DNA of 39,684 nt from Gamarada debralockiae (GCA_002803225.1 NXFV01000637.1:1-39684); one strand, 5' to 3'; numbered from the stretch's first letter, positions 1-10,349 are shown. Notes: a model not told the origin generated them from the letters alone. Numbers and translations: made by a program.

Positions 1-43
1 CCACGCACGATATCAAAAGCTTGGTCTACATATCATTAACGTC

Positions 44-852
44 ATGGGTGTGGGCAAAATGCTCATCCTCGTGATCGTGATCCTTTCGGGAATCGCACCT
101 CTTACCTCGGAACTTCCCGTTACACAGACATACATCTGTAACACCACAACCTGTAAGTCCGATGCATTTATACGTGAAGGCCCAAAATTGACGACTTCGA
201 AGCCTCGCGATGACTACGTCCCTTCACAGAGGGGCGCAACTTCAGGTGCTGGGAACACTGGATCTGGGTCTGGCAACGCGGCACCCAACAACCCAAGCCC
301 TTATGGCTCTGAGCGACTTCACAAGCCTCCACCTCCGGCAGATCTCGAAAAAGAAATACACGGGTCCAAGATATTCGTCTTCGATAGCTTGATCGTTGGA
401 CCTGGGGAAACTTTGCGTTCATATCGGCCAACAACTTTGCATTGCATGACTTGCCGGAAATCTACCCGTGGCTTCACAATCAAGCTTTCGCAACCAAACC
501 TGTCACTGTCAATTCTTCTACTGGATCGAAAATACTTGAGTCAAGCATTTCGAACATTTCCTCTGTCTCGTCATCTATTGGTCCCGATTCGGGTTACGAT
601 ACGCAGATCGCCAGCACCATTGCTTTCACCGCTTCAGTAGTCACCTCGGCATGCAAGACCAGTATCAACAACGGCTCTATGGCCAACAGCCAATGCATTT
701 GCTCTAGTGGGAGCTCAAAATCCTCGTTGACGACGGTAATGCTGGCGTGGTATGATACCCTTGTAATAATAACAACATCGATTCTAGGACTTATTGTTGA
801 GGGAGCTTGGAATATCGTGGTTCCTGGACTCACCAAGCAAGGCTGGCTTTGA
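44..852 (+). CDS. Hypothetical secreted-like protein, apparently broken into two frames
   Basis: I do not recognise this gene. The frame starting at 44 opens with a hydrophobic stretch (MLILVIVILSGIAPL) that could be a signal peptide, followed by a Ser/Gly/Pro-rich segment. Another frame, open from about 386 to 852, reads coherently (NFALHDLPEIYPWLHNQAF) and ends with a hydrophobic segment near the C-terminus (LVIITTSILGLIVEGAW). A donor-like GTAAGT lies at 153-158, so an intron could connect the blocks, but I found no acceptor that joins them cleanly. It may be a spliced gene, a decayed gene, or chance open frames. The neighbouring sequence to the right is clearly degenerate, which favours decay. 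Confidence 0.25.
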
Positions 853-1119
853 TTCGATGATCTCAGAGCCATTTATGCTCCACGAAAACTCTCACGGTCC
901 ATCCCGATTCCTCCTCGATCTTGGAAGGACGGTTGTCTATTAACAGAGCAACTCTTGTTACGGGAACAGAGGGGACAGAACGAACGGTCGGGACAAGGAA
1001 GTCAGAGCAGTCCTAATGAAAAGAAGAGTCCTTGGAAGGAAGCCGAAGGGATGACGTTTAGAGTACGCTTCACTCTCTGCTGATATCATTGAGAATCAAT
1101 TGCTAACACCATTCTCCAG

Positions 1120-1551
1120 GAAGGTGATGTTGTCGTCATCTGCGACGCTGGAGGTGGAACTGTTGACTTGCTTCCATACACGATCTGCAGCCTCGAACTT
1201 GAAAGGCTACAATTTCTTCGCTCCGCCACCAACCTGCGACTCGAGCCTTTGAGTTCGGATCTATGTAAGTCAGGATCGTTGAGCGGGGATGAGATTGCTG
1301 AAGGAGAAGACAGGAGAACGAGAGAACTGCGGCTTCGATTGAAAGCAGACCAAGACAAACTCAGGCGTGCTATTGCCAAAATTGATAACCTCCCAGGCCA
1401 ACTAGCCAATCGCCCTTACGAAGAAGATGATGGAAAACAACCCTGGGAAACCCAAAGCAACGGTATCAGTATGTGGCATGACATTAAGCCTTTGAAAAGC
1501 GAGCGTTCATTGGTGGGCAACCAATTCCCTCGCGTAAACTGGGTAGACTGA
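1120..1551 (+). pseudogene. Hsp70-like ATPase fragment fused to unrelated sequence
   Basis: After a good branch site (TTGCTAACACC, about 1100-1110) and acceptor (CTCCAG, ending at 1119), the frame reads EGDVVVICDAGGGTVDLL. This resembles the phosphate-binding segment (DAGGGTVDL) of the fungal Hsp70-like ATPase family. Similarity fades after about 25 residues. The frame then continues as a charged sequence (RTRELRLRLKADQDKLRRA) that does not look like Hsp70, and stops at 1551. No upstream nucleotide-binding exon is visible. The simplest reading is one relict exon joined to unrelated DNA. The Hsp70 motif is seen directly; the pseudogene status is inferred. Confidence 0.45.
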
Positions 1552-1751
1552 CAGCAAGATAGAACGGAGATGGACTCATGCACGTACCCAAAAATGATGT
1601 GCTGGGGGAACCAGAGCTCTATGCAAGAAACGGAAGATCATAATCCTGAGATCAATGACTCCTCCCAAGGAACACAGAATAAGGTGCCAGAGACTGAAGA
1701 CTTAGTGTCGGAATCCAGCGGCCTCAGGTCAAATATAAACCCCATCCAGCC

Positions 1752-2464
1752 ATGAATGACACAACCAACGTCCCTCTCGCTTTCCATCCTAGCATGAAAA
1801 CACGCCAACTCGAGTACCACGAATATAAGCGAACTCTTACAGGAGAGCAGTCTCCCAAACCACCGCGGCATTTTGATATTCCGCCCCATCCCGATAGCCA
1901 ATTTCCTGAGAAATCAACACCTGCAGCATCTCGAGTCCCAAGCGCACCAGTGATAGGAACACCAACCACGAGAAAAGGCGTGGCCGGAACACATGAGATG
2001 GATAATTCAGCGAGAACCTCGCCGCAATTCAATATGAACCCAGAATACGACCCTTCCCAAGTCTATCCTTACGATACGGGGACTCACACTAGGCATTACT
2101 TCGTCGATCCCCAGTCTCCACGAAGCGCTGAGACCTTAGATGCTTTTTGGAAATTCCAACAATACCCAGCAAACGGCTCAACAGCGGATAGGATCCACAT
2201 ATGATGGTTCGGCATCGCAACAATCACCGCCTCAGTAGGGATTTCCATCACCCTCGTCACCCAGTCACAGCAGATACTCACTCGATTCCAGCCGGGCTCT
2301 TGGGAACGAAGTCAGCGTATCAGACAGTGTCTCGATTGAGTCGGATCAGCGGTCCACGCTGAGTAGAAATAGGAGGGGACGACGCGAGGATGAGGTCAGA
2401 AGGGGCAGCATGGTTTCGTTACTTAAGCTTCGTTGTTTTGCTGATGAGCAATACCAAAGGTAAC
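1752..2464 (+). pseudogene. Ser/Pro-rich hypothetical, discontinuous reading frames
   Basis: I do not recognise the product. One frame (1752-2204) encodes a hydrophilic, Pro/Ser-rich 150-residue segment ending near DAFWKFQQYPANGS. A second frame, open from about 2237 to 2464 without an initiator Met, reads as a Ser-rich basic segment (SPSHSRYSLDSSRALG, then RNRRGRREDEVRRG). In the second frame the upstream sequence is open except for one TAG at about 2235. The composition looks coding, but no intron joins the blocks. It may be the tail of a decayed gene, possibly the same one as the fragment to its left. Confidence 0.25.
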
Positions 2465-2880
2465 ATAGCCCTCATAGTGCAGGTGCCAAACACGGCCAGC
2501 ATCCGGCGGTTGCCAAATGTTGAACACCTTCGCATTCGGATAGAGAGCCTCGGTGTTATTGCGGTTGCCAGGGCATACGGCATCGGAGTGGCAGAAGACT
2601 GCATCTAGGGCACCAGTGATCAGAAACAGCGGGCCTTTGTAATCTGCCGCAACATAGGAGCCTGGCACGGCTGAGAGAGCCTCACCAAGTGCCACGGGTA
2701 TCCCAATCCGCATCAAAGACGTTTATATCGTATGCACCGGAGTAGAGCAGCATTTAGCTACCGGGATTGTTAGCGCTGATGGTGTAGCCGGGTCAAGATT
2801 TCCGAAACGAGCAGGGTCTTCGATTTCGGCTGAAGTGAGGTTGATAGCTTGGACCATTGGTTCGTAAATGTTTGGGCTTT
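2423..2880 (-). pseudogene. Alpha/beta-hydrolase C-terminal remnant, frameshifted
   Basis: The minus-strand frame 2716-2423 resembles the C-terminal part of a fungal secreted alpha/beta hydrolase: FLITGALDAVFCHSDAVCPG, then AKVFNIWQPPDAGRVWHLHY, where the last H could be the catalytic histidine. Upstream on this strand (about 2868-2740) a different frame reads EPMVQAINLTSAEIEDPARF and should lead into MLLYSGAYDINVFDADWDTR, but a frame change near 2740-2755 and an in-frame TAA separate them. No N-terminal half with the GxSxG nucleophile elbow is present. It is a truncated, frameshifted relic; a repeat element lies immediately upstream on this strand. Confidence 0.55.
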
Positions 2881-2936
2881 CTCAAGGCTGCTTGCCAAGA
2901 ATGGCTTCGGAGACTCATATTTTCACAAAATTCTAT

Positions 2937-3376
2937 GTTGTGTGTTTGAACTACTTTAATTGGTTTATATAATACGATGATATAACCTTAAATCGTGTTT
3001 TTATGAGCTTAGAACCGTTCGATATAGGAGGAGTGGTCTCTTATACGGGTTGTAATGCCTTATATTTCAGGGTTTAATTATCAACACTTGAGCCAAATAT
3101 ATCGCGATTTAAGCTCTGGGCGATAAGAGATTAGGTCGAAATGCGAGAGTAAAAAACATCAAAAAGCTTCATTTATCAACGGTGCGACTATTCTTCCGTC
3201 GCTTAAGTACGCTGAGCGCCCTGCCTTCGTAATAGATCTATGAATAGAGCGTTCGATTTAATCTTATAGAGACCCATGACGTGGTATAAATTGAATCAGA
3301 ATCGTTCGATATAAGTCGGGGGTCGATATATAATGAATGTATCATATAAACCAATTAAACCAGTATCTCAAACAAC
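2937..3376. mobile_element. MITE-like 440-bp element with imperfect terminal inverted repeats
   Basis: The left end (2937-2975) and the reverse complement of the right end (3339-3376) match over about 38 nt. Both contain TTTAATTGGTTTATAT flanked by GTTGT and a TATC/TATAATAC-like edge. Inside, the sequence is AT-rich, has no open frame, and carries repeated TTCGATATA motifs (near 3017 and 3305) in opposite sub-terminal regions. Size, terminal repeats and lack of coding capacity fit a non-autonomous DNA transposon. I could not define a target-site duplication. It lies between the hydrolase relic and the pantothenate kinase promoter. Confidence 0.5.
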
Positions 3377-3800
3377 TTCTTTCGTTGACTCTACAAAAGA
3401 AGAGTTGTAAGTCTTAGACATTAGCCTTTGAATAAAGTTTAGAGAGAGGAGGCTGTGCCTGGACTCGTTGGGATCCCAACTCATCAGCACCAAGCAATCC
3501 ATGTCTCATCAATCACCCGACCTCTGATATTCTCATCATTTGCCCGTACGCCCAGCTCTTTCTAAAACAAAAGAAAACATGATAGTAATCCGCGCCACCT
3601 CAATTGTTGGACGCCGCGCCCAGAAAGCCTCGCACCTCGGGCGAGAGGACCCTTTTCCCTTATCGCCCGATAAGAACAGCTTCGGCAATGGACTACAAAA
3701 TAATCCCGACATACGACTACTCGAATGAAAACAAAGCAACCCATTGATGCCTTCATAAACCTCCTATTTCCCTGGCATACGCGCCAGAAACACATCCGCC

Positions 3801-5383
3801 ATGTCTGCGGATATCCCGCAGGCAAACAAGCTCCCTCTGAGCGAGGTCCAGAATGCCCCGCAAAGCCCCTCCATCACCACCGCGAAACCGCTGCGCATGC
3901 GCACGAATACCGCTGAGATTGACAGCACGATCATACATCCTGGCTCAGTTAAGATTAATGTGAAGGGAGCGTTCATTGTTGATCAGGATTCGGCGAGCCC
4001 TAATGGTTCCGTCAATGGAGGAAGTTATGATACACAGGATATTCGGTTGCCGAATCATACGGCTGTCGTCAGTCATATTGCCATTGATGTATGTCTCCTA
4101 TCCCCTGTTGTCGGTGTAGATGTACGCCCCTTTTGCTCTTTCATGGGAATTGTTGCTGATTGCAACGCAAGATTGGGGGATCTCTAGCCAAACTCGTATA
4201 TTTCTCCCGCGAACCCCATTCCCGAGAGCCTGGTGGACGCTTGAATTTTATGAACTTCGAAACGGACCGGATAGACGACTGCGTGGAGTTCATGAAGGAA
4301 CTCAAGATCAAGCAGCAGAAACTCAATGGGTCGAGACCGGGGGAGCTATGCGTTATGGCGACTGGGGGAGGGGCATACAAGTTTTATGACAAAATCAGAG
4401 AAGCGTTAGGCGTAGACGTTTTGAGGGAGGATGAGATGGAGTGTCTTATTATTGGTATGTCCCACGCCTCTGCTGTGGGTGAGTTGGATTATCGTGGCTA
4501 ATAGGTGAGAACAGGACTCGATTTCTTCATTACGGAAATCCCACGCGAGGTCTTCACATACAGCGAAACAGACCCAATGCACTTCGACGACCCGCGACCA
4601 GACATCTACCCCTACCTCCTAGTCAACATCGGCTCCGGTGTGAGCATGATCAAAGTCTCCGGACCGCGGGAGTACCAGAGAGTAGGAGGAACGTCTTTGG
4701 GAGGTGGTACACTTTGGGGATTACTGTCCCTCCTCACGGGGGCAAGAACATTTGACGAAATGCTGGGAATGGCGGAACGAGGAGATAACACCAAAGTCGA
4801 TATGCTGGTAGGAGATATCTATGGGACCGACTACGGCAAGATTGGGCTGAAGAGCAGCACCATTGCGAGTTCGTTCGGAAAGGTGTTCCGTATGAAGAGA
4901 GAAGCTGAACGAGAAGCTGAGGACAGTGGAGGCCTTACAAATGGCGATGCCGAATCCTCAGGTTCTCACTCCCATTCCTCGAACCCTCTAGCTCCCAAGG
5001 TCGCACCTCTCCCATCAGAATCCTCGTCCGCTCCTTTCACCGCGCCAGATATCTCGCGATCTCTCTTGTACGCTATATCGAACAACATCGGCCAAATTGC
5101 ATATCTCCAAAGCGAGAAGCATTCCTTGTCGACGATATATTTCGGGGGGAGTTTTATTCGGGGCCATAGGCAGACGATGAATACGCTATCCTATGCCATC
5201 AAGTTTTGGAGTAACGGCGAGAAAAAGGCGTATTTCTTGCGCCATGAGGGGTATTTGGGTGCGGTGGGAGCGTTCCTGAAGAGGCAGCCCAGGAATTGGG
5301 GACGGAGAGGGAGCTTCGAGGAGGGTGTCGGGTTGGGAACCGAGGCGAGGAATGAGTTTAGGGAAAATAGGGGTGAGGCGTGA
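3801..5383 (+). CDS. Pantothenate kinase (eukaryotic type II)
   Basis: Phosphorylates pantothenate with ATP, the first committed step of CoA synthesis. Exons are 3801-4088, 4172-4454 and 4515-5383, giving 479 residues. The first junction rebuilds the phosphate-binding segment AIDIGGSLAKLVYFS; the second rebuilds ECLIIGLDFFITEIP. Further family motifs are VMATGGGAYKF, YPYLLVNIGSGVSMI, VGGTSLGGGTLWGL and, near the C-terminus, IYFGGSFIRGH. Residues about 305-350 form a Ser-rich, low-complexity insert between conserved blocks. Both introns are GT-AG. In the second, I chose the ACAG acceptor at 4511-4514 over the TAG at 4502-4504 because only it keeps the conserved IIGLDFF frame. The start ATG follows a CCGCC context. 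No frame damage is seen. Confidence 0.93.
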
Positions 5384-6561
5384 GGTTCAACGGTGATGGA
5401 TTTCTAACGCTCGCGAGGCCGCTGTAGTGATAGAGGACTTGCATGTTTGGCGCCGAGTTTGGGAGGCTATGGATAGTAGATAGGGACGGCCGGACAGCAT
5501 GGAGAACAAGGCTTGAGGTCTTGGTTGCGAAGGTCTTGGGGCATCGCATAAATTGGGGGTAGCAAGCTCATCATGATCATAAGATCTGGATCGGGGACGA
5601 TCGCCACGAAAGTGTGGATAGGTATGTAGTAAATGAATAGAAACGTTGTGTAAAGATGCTTCTTATTGGTGCGAATGCGAGTGTGGTTCTCCAGGCGAGT
5701 CGCAGTTGTATTTCCTGGGCCCTCTTCTCTTTTCTCGTTCCTCCTTTCAATCTTCATCGCTCACAACATCAACTTCCACGAACCTTCAAATGCTTCAGCT
5801 CTTCAACACCAATCACCAGCAAATTTTCCAAACACCAAAATTCTAAAAATAAACCTTCACATCCCAAACCCCAATCCTCGGAATCATGAAACCCGCACTC
5901 ACTCCACCATCCACCATTAACCTTAATGTCACCAGCAAGGACCCTTTAGATTCATGGACCCACAGCTCATCCCATCTCCTGCATCAAAGCTCACTGGTTG
6001 AACAATGCTTTTCGCTTATCCCCGCGTTGATACGTTTCTCATACAAAAGAAGCAAGGCAAGCCTTTGTTCCGTTGAAGCCCCGACAGCCCACGTTTCAGG
6101 GTCCTGGATCCCGGCATGTTGTCGACGGAATGAGATTTTTGGAACATGGCGGGAGATGAATGTCTTTCTCCAATACTCCGTGTCTAAGTAAATTATTTCT
6201 ACTTTGTACTCTTTCAAATTCTGTTCAGCGTGCAAGTGTCACTGGTTGGTCGTCTTTGAATTTGTTGAAAGTACTCTACAGCGGAACGCTATTGTATTGA
6301 AGGAAATACATCGGACGAACACCCCACAGCCAAGAACGACCAAGAGATCCATCCACAGGGTTGGAGACTCTTTTTTTGGTTTCATACTGTACACAGCCAC
6401 CACCGCTATGCTCGTCAAAGATCACGAGCAGAAGGGCTCTGCACTAGTCACGATCCGTAACCGTCGAGTACAACGATGTCTTAGCTTTGCACTTGTCTTC
6501 ATGTACACTTTCCTCCCCTCCCTCTTTACCCTTCTCCTCACTAACCACAAATAGATGCATC
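5384..6561. other. Region without a recognisable gene
   Basis: The stretch holds only short overlapping open frames on both strands, none with family motifs. A good branch/acceptor pair (CACTAACC then AAATAG, ending at 6554) suggests an intron ending just before the next small open frame, so a poorly resolved upstream exon may lie here; the segment from the ATG at 6408 to a GTACAA donor at 6468 is one candidate but is out of phase with the downstream frame. Confidence 0.4.
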
Positions 6562-6864
6562 ATGGTCATCGTCCTAGAACTCTACCACGAGTCCTGGCCC
6601 AAACCCACAGAACTCCACCTCGACACCATCACCGGCTTGCACAAATACACCTCCAGTCCAGAAGCCGGCATGCCGCCATTGCCATTTATCAATAATGCGT
6701 TAAGGAAAGCGACTGAGGAGCCGTTCTTTGATACGGAGGAATATGAGGACGATGAAGAGGAGGAGAGAGGGGAGGTGGTTGAAGAGCTTATTGCTCAGAA
6801 GTTGTTGACGAGGGAGCAGCTGGAGAAGGTTGGGTCGGAGGGGATACTTATTGGTCTTCATTAG
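6562..6864 (+). CDS. Small acidic hypothetical protein (possible last exon)
   Basis: I do not recognise this protein. From the ATG at 6562 it encodes 100 residues. The N-terminal part is VIVLELYHESWPKPTELHLD, the middle is an acidic run (DTEEYEDDEEEERGE), and the C-terminus is a predicted helix (VVEELIAQKLLTREQLEKVG). A branch site and TAG acceptor end at 6554, so translation may continue from an upstream exon rather than start here. Composition and a clean stop make it look coding. Confidence 0.4.
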   Translation: MVIVLELYHESWPKPTELHLDTITGLHKYTSSPEAGMPPLPFINNALRKATEEPFFDTEEYEDDEEEERGEVVEELIAQKLLTREQLEKVGSEGILIGLH

Positions 6865-7429
6865 CGGGTGTTTTGATTCTTGGGAATGTTTAAGGAGTTT
6901 GGGTAGAGTTTGGCGTTTTGGATGAAAAGGAATCATGGCTTATGGGTGGATATATGAGGGAGTAAGGAAGATATCATTGAAGGTGCGATGGGTCAATAAT
7001 ATATAAACCTAGATATTCTCAAAGATAAACATTGTGACTTGTCTCCTCGCTGCTACTTGCTCCGAAAAAGTCCTAACAATATTCCAACTTGTTTGAGTGT
7101 TCGAAGCGCCATCGAAGAATGGGATCCAGGTGGAGCAGACCGTTGTTTCTAGTAGCTTGGAAACAAATGTCTAGAATATCCAGCTTATTGACCCTATGTC
7201 GAAACGCCATTCTGATGGAAAAATGGTCTCGTTAGGCGTGCGGAAGGTATGGTCCATACCCCCTAGATCTTACTGGGCCAAAGCGCCTGCACCCAATTGG
7301 CGGATATTGCAAGCAGGTAAAAGAGATGAGGCTGCTGTTCGTAATTAGCTAGCGACAAATGGATTCAGTAGCTAGGTTCATCTGTAAAGATCTGTGGGTC
7401 CGCTTTATCTTCTGAGCGAAAAAGCAACG
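6865..7429. other. Gene-free stretch
   Basis: I see no open frame with family motifs. The right part may hold eroded C-terminal sequence of the kinase pseudogene on the minus strand, but I could not identify kinase subdomains there. Confidence 0.4.
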
Positions 7430-7740
7430 GACCGATTGTCCATACTGTAGCACGGCCCCAATGCCCCATACATCTGTTGTCGCGGAACAATGTCCATGGG
7501 TTGGTTCAGGAGCAGCGTGACTCGGAGTACTGATAAAGGGACCATGCCACTCGTCTTTAAAACGGCGACTCCAAAGTCTCTTAAAAGAATCTCGGGATAT
7601 GGATTGCGGTCTTGGGGTTATCCCAGTGTAGGAAGACGTTTGCAGGCTTGATGTCGAAGTGCCATATCGGAAAGGCCCATTCTGAGCCTTTGGAAGGGTG
7701 TTGTAGAAAATGAACTGCTTCGATGAGCTACTTGAACACG
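7430..7740 (-). pseudogene. Protein kinase catalytic-domain pseudogene
   Basis: On the minus strand, kinase subdomains appear in the right order but in different frames. WHFDIKPANVFLHWDN (about 7675-7625) is the catalytic loop with HFD replacing HRD. LLRDFGVAVLKTSG (about 7595-7550) is the DFG segment. APEP...TTDVWGIGAVLQYG (about 7520-7445) is the APE motif and subdomain IX. At least two frame changes separate them, and stops interrupt the region upstream of the catalytic loop. No N-lobe (glycine loop, VAxK) is recognisable. Order and spacing show a former Ser/Thr kinase; the frame breaks show it is dead. Confidence 0.6.
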
Positions 7741-8061
7741 TGCTTGTGGAAATTTCGGAGTCAGTGCTGCTTGATCAGGGAGAGAACAGAGGTCCTAGCG
7801 AGTAGTCATGAGTCCGAGACATGTCTTTATACTCTGAAGACAGATTCTTTGAAGCAGGATATGGTCTTAGAACTCGCGAACACAGACAAAAGAAATAAAG
7901 CATCCCATATTGCGCCCTTTCAAGACATGCCCCCTATTACTCTACCATTGAATACCCCCTAGCCAAAGAAACCCACCACGATCCATTGCTGCAAATGAAA
8001 GACGAAGGCAGCACCACTCAATACTTCTTCCCAAGCCGAAAAGCATTTCCCACACCTTCCC
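7741..8061. other. Gene-free stretch between kinase relic and zinc-finger gene
   Basis: I found no supported gene. Minus-strand frames are interrupted by several stops, and I identified no kinase motifs in it. Confidence 0.35.
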
Positions 8062-9043
8062 TTAGGCAGAAATCTCATGAACTTGCCTCAAGTGTTGCTT
8101 CAGGTAATCCTTCCTGATGAACCCATTTTGACCGGCTCGATCACAGATTGCGAAGTGGCAGCTGTGTGCCTTGATGCCAGATGAATCTTCTGATGGCGAT
8201 GGAGTTCATATATTCTGCCGTAAGATCGGGTGCAGCCATTCATACCACATACGAAGCCGTTTCTAAGCATTCTGTGTTAGATCAAAGGATTTGGCCGTCA
8301 GTGAAGGATTACTTACGGTCTGGAGCTTGGGTCCTGGCAAATTGTGGCTGATTTGCGGGCTCTTCTAGTCTTCTTCCTTTTAGTGAGATATGGGTTAGTC
8401 AAATTCGGAGGAATGAGAAAGAGGTTAGTAGCTCTACTGACTTGAGGCTTTTTGCGGCTTCGGGAGTACCGTCTGAAGCGCTTGATGTTCTTCCAGAAGT
8501 GTCAGTTTGAATCCAGTGAGAACACGGAGAAGAGTCTTACGTTGTAGGGACACCGCCTTGGTCTGCGGTAATATCCCCAGCAGACATCACTGGATCGTTG
8601 TGCATCCAGGTCGGAAACAAATAATAATCAAGATCTTGAATGTTGCTGGCGTCGAAATCACCGATATCCTGCACTGTCTGAGCTGATGGGCTGGTGTGTA
8701 AGCCAGTTCGCCAAGCAGAGTCGCTATTCGCCTCAACGAAGTCATCAAATTCGCCTCTCATAACAAAACCAAAGATGTCAGAAATGTTCTTGGATGATTG
8801 AGTCTCCTCGAGCTCCACTATTTCATTTAGCGATTCAAATTCAGTCGGCATATATTCTTGGACCAGTTTCCGGCTCTGGCTGCCAAACTCCGAAGGCGTC
8901 GATTCTCCCATTCTTTCTTCATTTTCAATCCAAGTGTCTCCACTCATAAGTGCTTCATCCTTATCTTTTAATGTAAGATCAGAGTATGAGGAGGGTCTAG
9001 AGAGCAGTGCTCCTTTGACTTGTATAGTAAGGGTATAAGACAT
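8062..9043 (-). pseudogene. C2H2 zinc-finger transcription factor gene, frameshifted in the finger linker
   Basis: Reconstructed minus-strand exons are 9043-8541, 8489-8442, 8376-8317 and 8271 onward; the three introns (51, 65 and 45 nt) are GT-AG and keep frame. They yield an acidic N-terminal region, a Ser/Thr segment, a basic patch (KKKTRRARKS) and then a C2H2 finger (FVCGMNGCTRSYGRIYELHR, then HQKIH). The second finger (CHFAICDRAGQNGFIRKDYL, then KQHLRQVH) is in another frame ending at TAA 8062-8064. The shift is at about 8176-8183, where one added base would restore a TGEKP-like linker (H-x-GIKAHSC). As read, the protein keeps only one finger. The first Met is uncertain: an open segment from ATG 9267 (MSTRPIILNEFQ) and a Cys-containing block near 9200-9120 could be upstream exons, but I could not phase them. 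It could be a pseudogene or a sequencing error. Confidence 0.55.
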
Positions 9044-9329
9044 CAGAAGGTGAGGAGTATGGGCAGATGAGCCCCTGTATCAGGTCAGCGATGGTCTATT
9101 TTGAAGGTACCTACATTTTGAGGACGAGGGAGAGGCAAGACACTGCTTGCAGTGGGCAAATGGTTCAAAATAAGTCAGCTTTCTTCCTGTTCAGTAGCTG
9201 AGATATGAGAGACGATGCTGGAAAGCGTACCTTGAAATTCGTTCAAAATGATTGGTCTGGTGGACATAGAAAGGAAACATGAGGCACTGGGAGGGGACTT
9301 ACGTCATTGTTGATGAGGCATCATTGGGG

Positions 9330-9436
9330 TCCATGAGAGGGGATCTACGCGCTACCCTCATGGACTGTCGTTGAAGTATCTGTCGAGATCATGGGAGGGG
9401 ATCTACGCGCTACCCCCATGATTGTCGCTAAGATAC
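9330..9436. repeat. Two tandem hairpin units with covarying stems and an identical loop
   Basis: Unit A (9330-9364) has arms TCCATGAG and CTCATGGA. Unit B (9388-9422) has arms ATCATGGG and CCCATGAT. Between the arms both carry the same 19 nt, AGGGGATCTACGCGCTACC. The stems differ at three positions, and each change is matched on the opposite arm, so pairing is kept. Each unit is followed by a related tail (TGTCGTTGAAGTATC in A, TGTCGCTAAGATAC in B); unit spacing is 58 nt. They lie about 60-400 nt upstream of possible starts of the zinc-finger gene on the minus strand. Function is unknown: a structured RNA, a pair of operator sites or a palindromic mobile repeat are all possible. Confidence 0.7.
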
Positions 9437-10320
9437 ATATATTTGCCATAACGCGGTGACAGTACTCTAGCACAATACGGGATCAAACTCAACTGACACA
9501 TACCGGTCTCACGTTCGGATGTCTTATACCCTATCCTATGGTCATTGGTTTATATTGCCAGTCAGTATGAACGATTCCGGGAGGGGAACAAGAATGAACC
9601 AAATAAACAAAAAAAAATATGAGGAAAAGGGACCAGAGCATCAACAGGCATCAGGCAACGGGGAGGACAGACCGAGTAGGATTCTTGCAAAGGGGACAAT
9701 ATATCTGCTGTGAGGCAGTATTTGCAAAGGATGTGCCGTATTCTGGCTGCATTGGCCTTGTGTGTTCTCGTCGAAGGTGCCCGGCTGCCGCATTTCCGTT
9801 TCTAAGTTTGAGCCGTAAGGAGCAGAGGTAGGACGAGCTTTCGACGGCGGTTATTCCGAATCACGGAAAGAGCCTGCCGATATCCCGTCCCCTATTGCTA
9901 CCGCGGATTCCTTTGTGTTCCGGCGGTGGGAGGCAGTAGGCCTAGAGGGCAGTCCAATAGAGGACTTGCCTTGACCCGGGGAGCAGACTTTCAGCAACTG
10001 GAATATGTCTCAGCCCAAGGTGATTAACGTCTACTGGGAATTGAATTTGAATAGTCCAAGGGCGTGTTCCAAAGGTCCAAAGGATTGCGAAGCTGCTTGA
10101 CGCATGCAACGCTTCTTGGGAAGTAGTGTTGTTGAATCCACTACTTTCGGTCTTCTTGATTTTTATTTTTGATGGCGGAGGAGATTGTGAACGCGGCGAA
10201 TGGACAACTTATGAAGTCAAGGCCGCCGCCCTTTCGCCCACACTAAAATTATTTTCATTCTTGCCCTTTTGAGCCCTTGGGCGTTTCGCAGCCTCAGTAG
10301 CCGTTCGACTCCCACCCGAC
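9437..10320. other. Gene-free stretch
   Basis: Short open frames (for example 9519-9713 and 9619-9831) have no recognisable motifs, and no splice structure joins them. I see no tRNA or other RNA gene. Confidence 0.4.
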
Positions 10321-10345
10321 ACCCAATAGGCTACGCCTATTGGGT
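10321..10345. repeat. Perfect 11-bp inverted repeat at the edge of an AT-rich island
   Basis: ACCCAATAGGC and GCCTATTGGGT are exact reverse complements separated by TAC. Just downstream, AATACGTAAAT occurs twice about 20 nt apart, and base composition then drops sharply to AT-rich. The position suggests a transposon edge or insertion scar. Confidence 0.5.
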
Positions 10346-10349
10346 GAGG

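Noticed and set aside
3536..3916. Short open frames on both strands upstream of pantothenate kinase
   Set aside because: They overlap in several frames, have no motifs, and lie in the kinase promoter or leader.
10290..10322. GTTCGACTCCCAC resembling a tRNA T-arm
   Set aside because: No matching A box or acceptor and anticodon stems could be found upstream.
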